Assembly (NCBI GenBank): GCA_024506175.1 | Contig: JAMBEQ010000097.1 | Location: 1 to 35,247, forward strand | Direction of reading: 5' to 3' | DNA length: 35,247 nt | Origin: Methylocystis sp. | GTDB lineage: Bacteria; Pseudomonadota; Alphaproteobacteria; Rhizobiales; Beijerinckiaceae | Shown here: one piece after another, positions 25,316 through 33,629 of the stretch | Numbering within the stretch: position 1 is the stretch's first letter | How the letters are laid out: every line of letters starts with the position of its first letter | The notes under the pieces: generated by a model | Told to the model about the DNA's origin: nothing | The model's database searches: none | The model's input: only the letters and a program-made list of their open reading frames with translations | Program-made: the position numbers and the translations under genes

Positions 25316-25699
25316 ATGGACCTCCGTTGAAAGCTCGGGCGGCGCTCGGCCGCTCGCACGAGACAGATAGGAAGCGGTTTGCGGCGCGGCAATGATGACG
25401 GGGTTTAGGTTGGTCGCGTAGCAGCCTCATTGGCCGCCGTCCGCTCCTCAGGGAGCGGCTCATGGCGCGGCCCTGGGCGGCGCCTCGCCGCCGCTCGGGT
25501 CCATCGGGCCCATGCCATGCGCCTTCCTTTATTTCCGTTGCGCCGGGAGGTATAGACGGCCTCGACGCCGTTAGAACGTATTGCGAAAAGCCGCATGCGC
25601 TCTGACGAAGTGAATTGCGGCGCCTCTTCCCGTTCGCATGCTTTCATGCGAACGGAAAGCGCGCTAGAGGCGACAAAGAGGACACAAGGGCGAGGGACG
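25316..25699. other. Divergent intergenic region (384 bp) between the YidB gene and yebC, with three hairpins
   Basis: I see no credible gene. It holds the opposing promoters plus three inverted repeats: CCGCTCC-tcag-GGAGCGG (25441-25458), a GGCGGC...GCCGCC dyad near 25470-25487, and the perfect 11-bp stem at 25630-25655 (separate entry). A less GC-rich stretch at about 25510-25600 may carry promoters. An uncharacterised small RNA cannot be excluded. Confidence 0.5.
25630..25655. promoter_or_regulatory. Perfect 11-bp inverted repeat upstream of yebC
   Basis: CCGTTCGCATG, a 4-nt CTTT loop, then CATGCGAACGG. It ends 45 bp before the yebC start. No T run follows on either strand, so it is not an ordinary terminator. 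It could be a protein-binding dyad or a 5' UTR hairpin of the yebC message. Confidence 0.45.
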
Positions 25700-26446
25700 A
25701 TGGCCGGGCATAGTCAGTTCAAGAACATTATGCACAAGAAGGGCAAGCAGGACGCGATCCGCTCCAAGCTCTTCTCCAAGCTCGCCCGCGAAATCACCGT
25801 CGCCGCCAAGATGGGGCTCCCCGACCCCAACATGAACGCCCGCCTGCGCGCCGCCGTTCTCGCCGCCAGGGCCGAGAATATGCCCAAGGACAATATCGAC
25901 CGCGCGATCAAGAAGGCCTCCGGGGCAGACGCCGAGAACTACGACGAAGTGCGCTACGAGGGCTATGCGCCGGGCGGCGTCGCCGTCATCATCGAGGCCC
26001 TGACCGACAACCGCAACCGCACGGCGGGCGAGGTGCGCTCTTATTTTACCAAGGCGGGTGGCGCGCTTGCTGAAACCGGCGCCGTCTCCTTCATGTTCGA
26101 CCGCGTCGGGCTCATCGAATTCGACAAGAAAGTCGCGTCCGAAGACGCGATGATGGAGGCCGCGATCGAGGCGGGCGCCGATGACGTTTCCTCGACCGAG
26201 GAAACGCATGAGGTCGTCACCTCGGTCGAGAGCCTGCGTGACGTCGCCAGGGCGCTCGAAGAGAAATTCGGCGAGCCGAAAAAAGCGGCGCTGGTCTGGC
26301 GGCCGCAGAACACGATCAAGGTCGACGACGAGGCGGGCGAGAAGATTTTGAAGCTCGTCGGAACACTCGAAGACAATGACGACGTGCAGAATGTCTACGC
26401 CAATTTCGAGATTTCGGACGCGCTGATGACGAAGCTCGCGGGGTGA
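25700..26446 (+). CDS. yebC: YebC/PmpR family DNA-binding transcriptional regulator
   Basis: The protein has 248 residues, the standard length. It begins [19 protein letters not shown] and continues with [53 protein letters not shown] and [17 protein letters not shown], all hallmark YebC/TACO1 segments. The three-domain layout is intact to [19 protein letters not shown]. Members are described as DNA-binding regulators and, more recently, as helpers of translation through polyproline stretches. The start at 25700 (GAGGGACG before the ATG) gives the conserved N-terminus. The often linked ruvC-ruvA-ruvB genes are not next to it. Confidence 0.96.
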   Translation: MAGHSQFKNIMHKKGKQDAIRSKLFSKLAREITVAAKMGLPDPNMNARLRAAVLAARAENMPKDNIDRAIKKASGADAENYDEVRYEGYAPGGVAVIIEALTDNRNRTAGEVRSYFTKAGGALAETGAVSFMFDRVGLIEFDKKVASEDAMMEAAIEAGADDVSSTEETHEVVTSVESLRDVARALEEKFGEPKKAALVWRPQNTIKVDDEAGEKILKLVGTLEDNDDVQNVYANFEISDALMTKLAG

Positions 26447-26484
26447 GCTTAGAGGAGTAGCCGCCTAGGGAATTGATCCCCATA

Positions 26485-26613
26485 CCTCCCCTTCACGGGG
26501 AGGTCGGCGGCTAAAAAGCCGCCGGGTGGGGTTCGCCGAGCGACGACAGTGGTGGGTTTAACCCCACCCGACCCCGCCTTACGGCGGGGCCACCCTCCCC
26601 GTAAAGGGGAGGG
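26485..26613. repeat. 129-bp mosaic palindromic element (REP/BIME-like) after yebC
   Basis: Nested and tandem hairpins fill the space: CCTCCCC-ttcac-GGGGAGG (26485-26503), CGGCGGCT-aaaa-AGCCGCCG (26505-26524), a long pair GGGTGGGGTT (26524-26533) with AACCCCACCC (26560-26569), CCCCGCC-ttac-GGCGGGG (26572-26589) and CCCTCCCC-gtaaa-GGGGAGGG (26593-26613). The two ends carry the same CCTCCCC/GGGGAGG hairpin, so the unit is roughly symmetrical. It could end yebC transcription, and its last arm also supplies the G-rich sequence in front of the next gene. Confidence 0.75.
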
Positions 26614-27276
26614 ATGAGTTCACGTCCGGCGCTCCAGATGAGCGCAGCGCCCCGAGCGAACCCGATGCATGTGAAACGCCGCTATCATCATGGTTCGCTC
26701 AAGCAGGCGCTTGTGGATGCGGCGATAGAGATATTGGCCGAGGGCGGGCCATCCGCCCTCACCCTCACCGAAGCGGCCCGCCGCGCGGGGGTCACGCCCG
26801 CCGCACCCTACCGGCATTTTTCCGGCCGCGACGCACTGCTCGCCGAGCTTGCCCGGCAGGGCTTCGAGACCTTTGGCGCGCGTATCGAAGCAGCCTGGGA
26901 TGAGGGGCGGCCCGACGCCAAATCGGCCATGCGCGCCATGTGCGGGGCTTTCCTAAAGTTCGCCCGGGAGGAGCCGGGGCTTTACGCCGCCATGTTCGGC
27001 CAGGCGGCGACGCTCGCGGATCCGGGGGCGGGGGGCGCGGCCGATCATGCGCTGGAGATTCTGTGGCGGGCCGCCGTGGCCTGGCTTCAGGCCGCCGGGG
27101 CGCCGGCGCAGGGCGCGCGCCACCTCGCGCTGCAGATCTGGGCCGTGGCGCATGGCGTCGCGATGCTGACGATCTCCGGCCATTTCGATTCCGCGAAAAC
27201 CGCGGACCCCGCGACTGTGCTGGCGGGTGCGGTCGAGGGCGTGATGGCGGCGGCGGTGGCAAGGGCTAAAGCGTGA
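26614..27276 (+). CDS. TetR/AcrR family transcriptional regulator (WHG-domain type)
   Basis: The protein has 220 residues as called. The DNA-binding part is KRRYHHGSLKQALVDAA then ALTLTEAARRAGVTPAAPYR and HFSGRDALLAELA (about residues 21-75). The C-terminal ligand domain (LYAAMFGQAATL, HLALQIWAVAHGVAMLTISG) is the WHG type. The start is uncertain: ATG at 26614 abuts the G-rich repeat arm, which may act as ribosome site, while in-frame ATGs at 26638 and 26665 would give an N-terminus closer to the family norm (a few residues before RYHHG). The target genes and ligand are unknown; no divergent partner is adjacent. Confidence 0.85.
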   Translation: MSSRPALQMSAAPRANPMHVKRRYHHGSLKQALVDAAIEILAEGGPSALTLTEAARRAGVTPAAPYRHFSGRDALLAELARQGFETFGARIEAAWDEGRPDAKSAMRAMCGAFLKFAREEPGLYAAMFGQAATLADPGAGGAADHALEILWRAAVAWLQAAGAPAQGARHLALQIWAVAHGVAMLTISGHFDSAKTADPATVLAGAVEGVMAAAVARAKA

Positions 27277-27447
27277 GACAGCCCTGCGGTCGCTCCCCCC
27301 GCAGCTCAGAAACCGATCCTGCGCGATCCATCCACTGAAACTGGGCCCATTGCGGCCGCGTGCATTGCCGCACAGAGGCGTGAGCCTCGTCTCCCTAACT
27401 TGGCGGCGTCGGTTCGAGGGGAACCGCGGCCAATGGGGGATAGGACA

Positions 27448-27891
27448 ATGAAGAAATTTCTACCCAGAGCGCTCATTGTTGGCGCGCTTTCCGTTTTCGC
27501 TCTCGGCTCAACCGCAAAGGCCGAAGTCGTCATCGACGTCGATTTAACCACCCAGACCATGCACATCCAGTCCGCCACGGGCTCTTATGATTGGCCGGTC
27601 TCGACGGCCCGGGCCGGCTTCACGACGCCCCGCGGTCACTTCGCGCCGATCGGCATGGAGCGGATGCATTACTCGAAGAAGTACCACAACTCGCCGATGC
27701 CCTACTCGATCTTCTTTCGTGGCGGCTATGCGATCCACGGCACTTACGCGCTGTCGGCGCTCGGCACGCCGGCCTCACATGGTTGCGTCCGTCTCTCGCC
27801 GGAACACGCCAAGATGCTCTATGAAATGGTCCAGAACGAGGGCGCGAGCATTTCGATCATCGCTTCTCCCGCCTATTACGCGAGCCGTTGA
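27448..27891 (+). CDS. Small L,D-transpeptidase (YkuD domain), periplasmic
   Basis: The protein has 147 residues. A signal peptide covers about 1-25 (FLPRALIVGALSVFALGSTAKA). The rest is nearly all YkuD domain: VVIDVDLTTQTMHIQSATG, PVSTARAGFTTPRGHF, YAIHGTYALSALGTPASHGC. The active site HGCVRLS has C113 and H111, with H97 upstream. By family knowledge it would form 3-3 crosslinks in peptidoglycan or attach proteins to it. The ATG at 27448 is chosen because a good signal peptide begins there; an in-frame ATG at 27400 would add 16 residues before it. It lacks any LysM or PG-binding module. Confidence 0.9.
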   Translation: MKKFLPRALIVGALSVFALGSTAKAEVVIDVDLTTQTMHIQSATGSYDWPVSTARAGFTTPRGHFAPIGMERMHYSKKYHNSPMPYSIFFRGGYAIHGTYALSALGTPASHGCVRLSPEHAKMLYEMVQNEGASISIIASPAYYASR

Positions 27892-28066
27892 AACGCCTTC
27901 GCGTTCCCTGCAGCGCCTGGGCCCAGTCGCGCGACCCGGCGGCTGGGGCGGGCGACGGCATGACCGACGCCTTGCGGGGGACGGGCGGCGAAGCCCGTCA
28001 TGGGCGGGGAAGGAATCCGAGGGGCGCACTATTTGAGACGGGCGTCCTCCTAAAGGAGCCCCGGCC

Positions 28067-28684
28067 ATGTTCACGCTTTATTATCACCCCGGCGCCTGCT
28101 CGCTCGCCGCCCATATCGTCCTCGAATGGATTGGCGATCCCTACGCGGCGAAGGAGGTCGAATTCGGGGATAAGGAGTATCTGAAGATCAACCCTGCGGG
28201 CGCCGTGCCCGCCCTCGACGACGGCGAAGGCTGGATTTTGACCCAGGACGCCGCGATCCTGCGCTATCTGGCGCTGCGCTACCCTCAGGCGGGCCTCGCC
28301 ATCCATGGCTCCGCTCGCGAGGAGGCGGAAGCCGACCGCTGGAGCTTTTTCATCACTGGCGATCTGCACCCGGCCTTCTTTCCGCTCTTCTCGCCCAATC
28401 GCTACACGCGGGCGCGGGAGAAGGAGGCCTTCGACGATATTCGCGAGGCGGCGAAAGCGTTGGCGCACAAGAAATTCGCGCTTGTCGAAGCGCATCTGAC
28501 CGGCCGGCGTTTCTTCCTGGCGGAGCGGCGCAGCTATCTCGACGCCTATGTCTTCCCCATGGAGCGCTGGGCGCAGACGCTGCTGGACGATGGGCTCTCG
28601 GAGTTTCCCGCGGTGCGCGCCCACCATGACATGATGGCCGCGGACCCGGCGGTGCGGAACGTGCTCTTGGCCGAGGGGGCGTGA
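28067..28684 (+). CDS. Glutathione S-transferase family protein
   Basis: The protein has 205 residues. The N-terminal thioredoxin-like half opens with FTLYYHPGACSLAAHIVLEW, whose C11 matches the catalytic cysteine of beta-class bacterial GSTs. INPAGAVPALDDG carries the cis-proline glutathione site and TQDAAILRYLA the next part. The C-terminal helical half (YTRAREKEAFDDIREAAKAL, FFLAERRSYLDAYVF) is complete. It probably conjugates or reduces electrophiles with glutathione in the cytoplasm; the substrate is unknown. AAAGGAG lies 8 nt before the ATG. It precedes the ilv region but is separated from it by the ilvB promoter. Confidence 0.92.
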   Translation: MFTLYYHPGACSLAAHIVLEWIGDPYAAKEVEFGDKEYLKINPAGAVPALDDGEGWILTQDAAILRYLALRYPQAGLAIHGSAREEAEADRWSFFITGDLHPAFFPLFSPNRYTRAREKEAFDDIREAAKALAHKKFALVEAHLTGRRFFLAERRSYLDAYVFPMERWAQTLLDDGLSEFPAVRAHHDMMAADPAVRNVLLAEGA

Positions 28685-28722
28685 TTCCTTCCCGCCCTTC
28701 GAACCGTGCGCCACATCCCCGC

Positions 28723-28751
28723 TTGATTCTCTCTCCCGCGTCCCGTAACGT
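28723..28751 (+). promoter_or_regulatory. Candidate sigma-70-type promoter for the ilvB leader
   Basis: TTGATT at 28723-28728 and TAACGT at 28746-28751 are 17 bp apart. Transcription would start near 28758, about 22 bp before the leader peptide. Matches are moderate, but placement relative to the leader and attenuator is ideal. Confidence 0.45.
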
Positions 28752-28779
28752 CCGGGGGCGGATAAATAAGCGGGGCGCG

Positions 28780-28830
28780 ATGCGCGGTCTTCTCGTAGTA
28801 GATGTGGCGCCGGAGACGGAGCGGGGATAA
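28780..28830 (+). CDS. ilvB leader peptide (Leu/Val attenuator peptide)
   Basis: This is a 16-residue reading frame, MRGLLVVDVAPETERG, ending in TAA. Codons 4-7 and 9 are Leu-Leu-Val-Val and Val: CTT CTC GTA GTA GAT GTG. Five regulatory codons in six directly before a terminator and an acetolactate synthase gene are the mark of a transcription attenuation leader, as known for ilv and leu operons. Ribosome stalling at the Leu/Val codons under starvation would favour antitermination; free translation would favour the terminator. No isoleucine codon is present, so the signal would be Leu and Val supply. The ribosome site is weak (GCGGGGCGCG). Too short for homology, the call rests on composition and position. 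Confidence 0.8.
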   Translation: MRGLLVVDVAPETERG

Positions 28831-28857
28831 GCCGCTTCCATCGACGGCGCTTGACCC

Positions 28858-28883
28858 AAGGCCCCGCAGAGGGCCTTTTTTAT
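28858..28883 (+). terminator. Attenuator terminator of ilvB with competing antiterminator pairing
   Basis: The perfect stem AAGGCCC-cgcaga-GGGCCTT (28858-28877) runs into TTTTATT, a strong intrinsic terminator placed 27 bp before the ilvB start. Its left arm can instead pair as CCCCGC (28862-28867) with GCGGGG (28821-28826) near the end of the leader-peptide frame, which would open the terminator. A further pair, GCGCCG near 28807-28812 with CGGCGC at 28845-28850, could compete upstream. The alternative structures are read by eye, not folded by computer. Confidence 0.82.
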
Positions 28884-28910
28884 TATTCGCCGCTGAGTTG
28901 AAACGGAAAA

Positions 28911-30689
28911 ATGACCATGTCGAAGGAAATGACCGGCGCAGAAATGGTGGTCGAGGCCCTGAAGGATCAGGGCGTCGAGATTATCTTCGGCTATCCCGGC
29001 GGCGCGGTCCTTCCGATCTACGACGTGCTTTTCCATCAAGAGCGGGTCAGGCACATTCTCGTGCGCCATGAGCAAGGCGCGGCCCATGCCGCCGAGGGCT
29101 ATGCGCGCTCATCCGGCAAGGTCGGCGTGCTGCTCGTCACCTCGGGCCCCGGCGCCACCAACACCATCACCGGCCTCACCGACGCGTTGATGGACTCGAT
29201 TCCGCTCGTTTGCATCACCGGCCAGGTGCCGACCCATCTCATCGGCTCCGACGCTTTCCAGGAATGCGACACGGTCGGCATCACCCGCCACTGCACCAAG
29301 CATAACTACCTCGTGAAGAATATTGCGGACCTGCCGCGTATCCTGCACGAGGCTTTCTATGTGGCGACCTCCGGCCGCCCCGGCCCGGTGGTGATCGACA
29401 TTCCCAAGGACGTGCAATTCGCGCGCGGGGAATACTCCGCCCCGCGCGTCGCGCAGCACAAGACCTATCAGCCCAAGCTCGACGCGGATATGGACGCGAT
29501 CCGTGAGGCGGTGAAGTTGATGGCGGCCGCGAAGCGGCCGATCTTCTATACCGGCGGCGGCGTCATCAATTCCGGCCCCTCGGCCTCGACCTTGCTGCGC
29601 GAATTGGTGAGCCTCACGGGCTTCCCCATCACCTCGACGCTGATGGGGCTCGGCGCCTATCCGGGCTCAGGCCAGAATTGGCTCGGCATGCTCGGCATGC
29701 ATGGCACTTACGAAGCCAACAACGCCATGCACGACTGCGATCTGATGATCGCGGTGGGGGCGCGGTTCGATGACCGCATCACGGGGCGCCTCGACGCCTT
29801 CTCGCCGGGCTCGAAGAAGATCCATATCGACATCGACCGTTCGTCGATCAACAAGAACGTCAAGATCGATCTCGCGATCGTGGGCGACTGCGCCCATGTG
29901 CTCGAAGCGCTGGTGCGCGTCTGGCGCGCCGAGGCGATGCACGCGGACAAGCAGCCGCTCGACCGATGGTGGGCCAAGATCGAAGAGTGGCGCGCCAGGA
30001 AGTCGCTGGCCTTCCGCAATTCCGACACGACGATCAAGCCGCAATACGCCGTGCAGCGCCTCTATGCGCTGACCAAGGACCGTGATGCTTACGTCACGAC
30101 CGAGGTCGGGCAGCACCAGATGTGGGCCGCGCAGCATTATCACTTCGAGGAGCCCAACCGCTGGATGACCTCCGGCGGGCTCGGCACCATGGGCTATGGC
30201 CTGCCGGCCGCGATCGGCGCGCAGCTCGCGCATCCCAGCTCGCTGGTTGTCGACATTGCCGGAGAGGCCTCGATCCTGATGAATATACAGGAGCTATCGA
30301 CGGCGATTCAGTTCCGCCTGCCGGTGAAGGTCTTCATCCTCAACAATGAATATATGGGCATGGTGCGCCAGTGGCAGGAGCTGCTGCACGGCGGACGCTA
30401 CTCCCACAGCTATTCCGAGGCGCTGCCTGATTTCGTGAAGCTCGCCGAAGCCTTTGGCGCCAAGGGCATCCGCTGCTCCGATCCCAAGGAGCTCGACGCC
30501 GCCATTCAGGAGATGGTCGACTACGACGGGCCGGTGGTCTTCGACTGCGTCGTCGACAAGGTCGAAAATTGCTTCCCGATGATCCCCTCGGGCAAGGCCC
30601 ATAACGACATGCTGCTCGCCGATCTGTCGGACGACGCGGGCGTCGACATCGGCGCGATCATCGACGAAAAGGGGAAGATGCTCGTTTAA
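28911..30689 (+). CDS. ilvB: Acetolactate synthase (AHAS) large catalytic subunit
   Basis: The protein has 592 residues. The N-terminal ThDP-activating site is [19 protein letters not shown] with E54; [13 protein letters not shown] follows; the central FAD-binding domain and the C-terminal ThDP/Mg region ([15 protein letters not shown] ... [14 protein letters not shown]) complete the enzyme. It condenses two pyruvates, or pyruvate with 2-oxobutyrate, in the first common step of Val, Leu and Ile synthesis. The Mg-ligand position that is Asp in the GDG-type motif reads Glu (E452), with N479 intact. The ATG at 28911 has GGA before it; an ATG two codons later is possible. Expression is probably controlled by the attenuator at 28780-28883. 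Confidence 0.96.
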   Translation: MTMSKEMTGAEMVVEALKDQGVEIIFGYPGGAVLPIYDVLFHQERVRHILVRHEQGAAHAAEGYARSSGKVGVLLVTSGPGATNTITGLTDALMDSIPLVCITGQVPTHLIGSDAFQECDTVGITRHCTKHNYLVKNIADLPRILHEAFYVATSGRPGPVVIDIPKDVQFARGEYSAPRVAQHKTYQPKLDADMDAIREAVKLMAAAKRPIFYTGGGVINSGPSASTLLRELVSLTGFPITSTLMGLGAYPGSGQNWLGMLGMHGTYEANNAMHDCDLMIAVGARFDDRITGRLDAFSPGSKKIHIDIDRSSINKNVKIDLAIVGDCAHVLEALVRVWRAEAMHADKQPLDRWWAKIEEWRARKSLAFRNSDTTIKPQYAVQRLYALTKDRDAYVTTEVGQHQMWAAQHYHFEEPNRWMTSGGLGTMGYGLPAAIGAQLAHPSSLVVDIAGEASILMNIQELSTAIQFRLPVKVFILNNEYMGMVRQWQELLHGGRYSHSYSEALPDFVKLAEAFGAKGIRCSDPKELDAAIQEMVDYDGPVVFDCVVDKVENCFPMIPSGKAHNDMLLADLSDDAGVDIGAIIDEKGKMLV

Positions 30690-30727
30690 ATTCGACGCGT
30701 TTCGCTGCCCCGTATTTTGCGCCGCCA

Positions 30728-30801
30728 TGCGAGCGCAGCGAGCAATCCAGGGGAGTCCCGCGGCTTTTCGGGATTGCCTCGCCTTTGGCTCTCAATGACG
30801 G
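30728..30801. repeat. REP-like inverted repeat between ilvB and ilvH
   Basis: The left arm GCGAGCGCAGCGAGCAATCC (30729-30748) and right arm GGATTGCCTCGCC...GGCTCTCAATGACG (30771-30800) form an imperfect dyad with an inner TCCCG/CGGGA pair. The arms have the CGAGCG...GCAATCC and CTCAATGACGG wording of dispersed palindromic repeats common in Hyphomicrobiales genomes (from memory, not searched). It fills most of the 136-bp gap between ilvB and ilvH. Confidence 0.65.
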
Positions 30802-30825
30802 CGGTTGCTGAACAGGCCGACACCA

Positions 30826-31377
30826 ATGAACGCTCCAACCTCCCCGCCGTCTCCCTATTCCGCGGCGACGCCCAATTCGAAGATCGAGTCGCACACGCTT
30901 TCCGTGCTCGTCGACAATGAGCCCGGCGTGCTCGCCCGCGTCGTGGGGCTCTTTTCGGGGCGTGGCTACAATATCGAGAGCCTCACCGTCGCCGAGGTGG
31001 CGCACGCCGAGCACCGCTCGCGAATCACGATCGTCACCTCGGGCGCGCCAGAGACGATCGAGCAGATTCACCATCAGCTCGAGCGCATCGTCCCAGTGCG
31101 TCAGGTGACGGACCTTACCCTCACCAGGCGCTCGCTCGAGCGCGAGCTCGCCATGGTGAAGGTGCGCGGCCGCGGCGACAACCGCACTGACGCGCTGCAG
31201 CTTGCCGAAGCTTTCCGCGCCCGGGTCGTGGACGCGACCACAGAAAGCTTCATCTTCGAGCTGACGGGAAGGCCCGATAAAATCGACGAGTTCGTCGATC
31301 TCATGCGCCCGATCGGCCTGGTGGAGGTCTCGCGCACCGGCGTCGCGGCGATTTCGCGCGGGCCGGAGCCGATCTAA
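30826..31377 (+). CDS. ilvH: Acetolactate synthase small regulatory subunit
   Basis: The protein has 183 residues, the long type of small subunit. After a flexible Pro/Ser-rich lead of about 20 residues, the ACT domain reads HTLSVLVDNEPGVLARVVGL, FSGRGYNIESLTVAEV and SRITIVTSG. The C-terminal domain is ELAMVKVRG through SFIFELTGRPDKIDEFVDLM. By family knowledge it binds valine for feedback control and raises activity of the IlvB dimer. I place the start at ATG 30826; a TTG at 30805 is in frame but would overlap the repeat element. The symbol ilvN is also used for this subunit. Confidence 0.95.
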   Translation: MNAPTSPPSPYSAATPNSKIESHTLSVLVDNEPGVLARVVGLFSGRGYNIESLTVAEVAHAEHRSRITIVTSGAPETIEQIHHQLERIVPVRQVTDLTLTRRSLERELAMVKVRGRGDNRTDALQLAEAFRARVVDATTESFIFELTGRPDKIDEFVDLMRPIGLVEVSRTGVAAISRGPEPI

Positions 31378-31385
31378 CGACATAG

Positions 31386-32537
<1,152 letters not shown>

Positions 32538-32548
32538 GGCAAGATGAC

Positions 32549-32585
32549 ACTGGCGCGGGAGTGGACGCCGCGCCAGTCCGTTTGG
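32549..32585 (+). terminator. Probable terminator after ilvC
   Basis: A perfect 10-bp stem, ACTGGCGCGG (32549-32558) with CCGCGCCAGT (32568-32577) and a 9-nt loop, lies 11 bp past the ilvC stop. The tail is only CCGTTTGG, so efficiency is uncertain. Confidence 0.65.
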
Positions 32586-32602
32586 CAAAGGGGGCGGGAG
32601 GC

Positions 32603-33487
32603 ATGCACGGTGGGGGCAACCGCACGGTCCGGCTGACCGCTGCGAACATGCGTCGCCTCATCTCGGAAATGCTCGACATCCGCATGCGCCGCGATTATGC
32701 GCGGTTCGCGTCCTATGTCGACCCGCGCGTCGTCGTCTATTGCAACGCTTGGAGAGAGGGAATCGTCGGGCCGGACGTCTGGAGCGGAGCCCCGGCGTTG
32801 AGCCAGCTTTTCCGCCGCACAGACGAGGATTATTTCCCGCTCGATCACGAGGTGCTCGACACCATTGTCGACGGCGACCGCGCCGCAGTGCGCTGGCGAG
32901 GCGACTGGCGCCGGCACGCCACCAGCAAGATATACACGATCGACGCGGCCCATTTCCTGCGCTGGGACGAAAACGGGCTCGTCGTAGAGATGCACGAATT
33001 CTTCGACTCCTATAGTCCGGCGCTCTCCACGGGAGCCGAACTGTCTAGCCTCGAAAGCCTGCTGACGCCTTTGCCGGCGGGATTGACGCGGGCGGAGATG
33101 GAGCATCGGGCGCGCCGGCTCGCTTGTTTCGATGAAGGGGGGCCCGACGCCGACCTTTTGCGCGAATGGTGCTCTCCCGACATCGTCTGCGAGTTCCTGG
33201 GGGATCGCGCGCGCATTCCCTATGCAGGCCGCCACACGGGGCTCGATAGGATGATCGGCATCATCCAGGCGATTCGGGTCGATTGCGAGCAGCACCCGAT
33301 CGGCGTGCCTGAGATGCTGGTTGAAAGCGGGAGGGTCGCGGGGCGCAGGCAGGTGGCGTGGCGGCATCGCGGGACGGGCCGCGTGGGCTGTTCAGAGCTT
33401 GCCGATTTTATCAGGTTTGAAGACGGGAAAGTCGTCGAGTTCATAGAATTCAGAGACACCGGCACGCTCTTGCGCATGCAGGATTGA
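32603..33487 (+). CDS. Double NTF2/SnoaL-like domain protein, paralogue A
   Basis: The protein has 294 residues, with no signal peptide or membrane segment. Two NTF2-like (SnoaL) alpha+beta cones are visible at about 20-140 and 165-292. Each ends in the same pattern: a WRxxxT strand, a D/E-rich turn, then FLRWDENGLVVEMHEFFDS in the first and FIRFEDGKVVEFIEFRD in the second. This fold serves ketosteroid isomerases, polyketide cyclases and many ligand-binding proteins, so function cannot be assigned. GGGAGG directly precedes the ATG at 32603; the frame is open further upstream into ilvC, but that part reads as shadow sequence. A paralogue follows 142 bp later. Confidence 0.75.
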   Translation: MHGGGNRTVRLTAANMRRLISEMLDIRMRRDYARFASYVDPRVVVYCNAWREGIVGPDVWSGAPALSQLFRRTDEDYFPLDHEVLDTIVDGDRAAVRWRGDWRRHATSKIYTIDAAHFLRWDENGLVVEMHEFFDSYSPALSTGAELSSLESLLTPLPAGLTRAEMEHRARRLACFDEGGPDADLLREWCSPDIVCEFLGDRARIPYAGRHTGLDRMIGIIQAIRVDCEQHPIGVPEMLVESGRVAGRRQVAWRHRGTGRVGCSELADFIRFEDGKVVEFIEFRDTGTLLRMQD

Positions 33488-33629
33488 GGTCCGTAATCCC
33501 CAAGCTTAGCGCAAAGCTTGTCGACAACCGGCTCCATCATGGATAATCGATCAGAAATAAGCCGCCGCGCCCGAGGCATCGATGCGCGCGCGGCGCAAGC
33601 ATTTTTAAACGCCTGGGGGCGGAGGCGGG

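Noticed and set aside
33488-33629. AAGCTT...AAGCTT pair between the double-NTF2 genes as a terminator
   Set aside because: The stem is short, GC-poor and lacks a following T run next to it; the TTTTT near 33603 is too far away.
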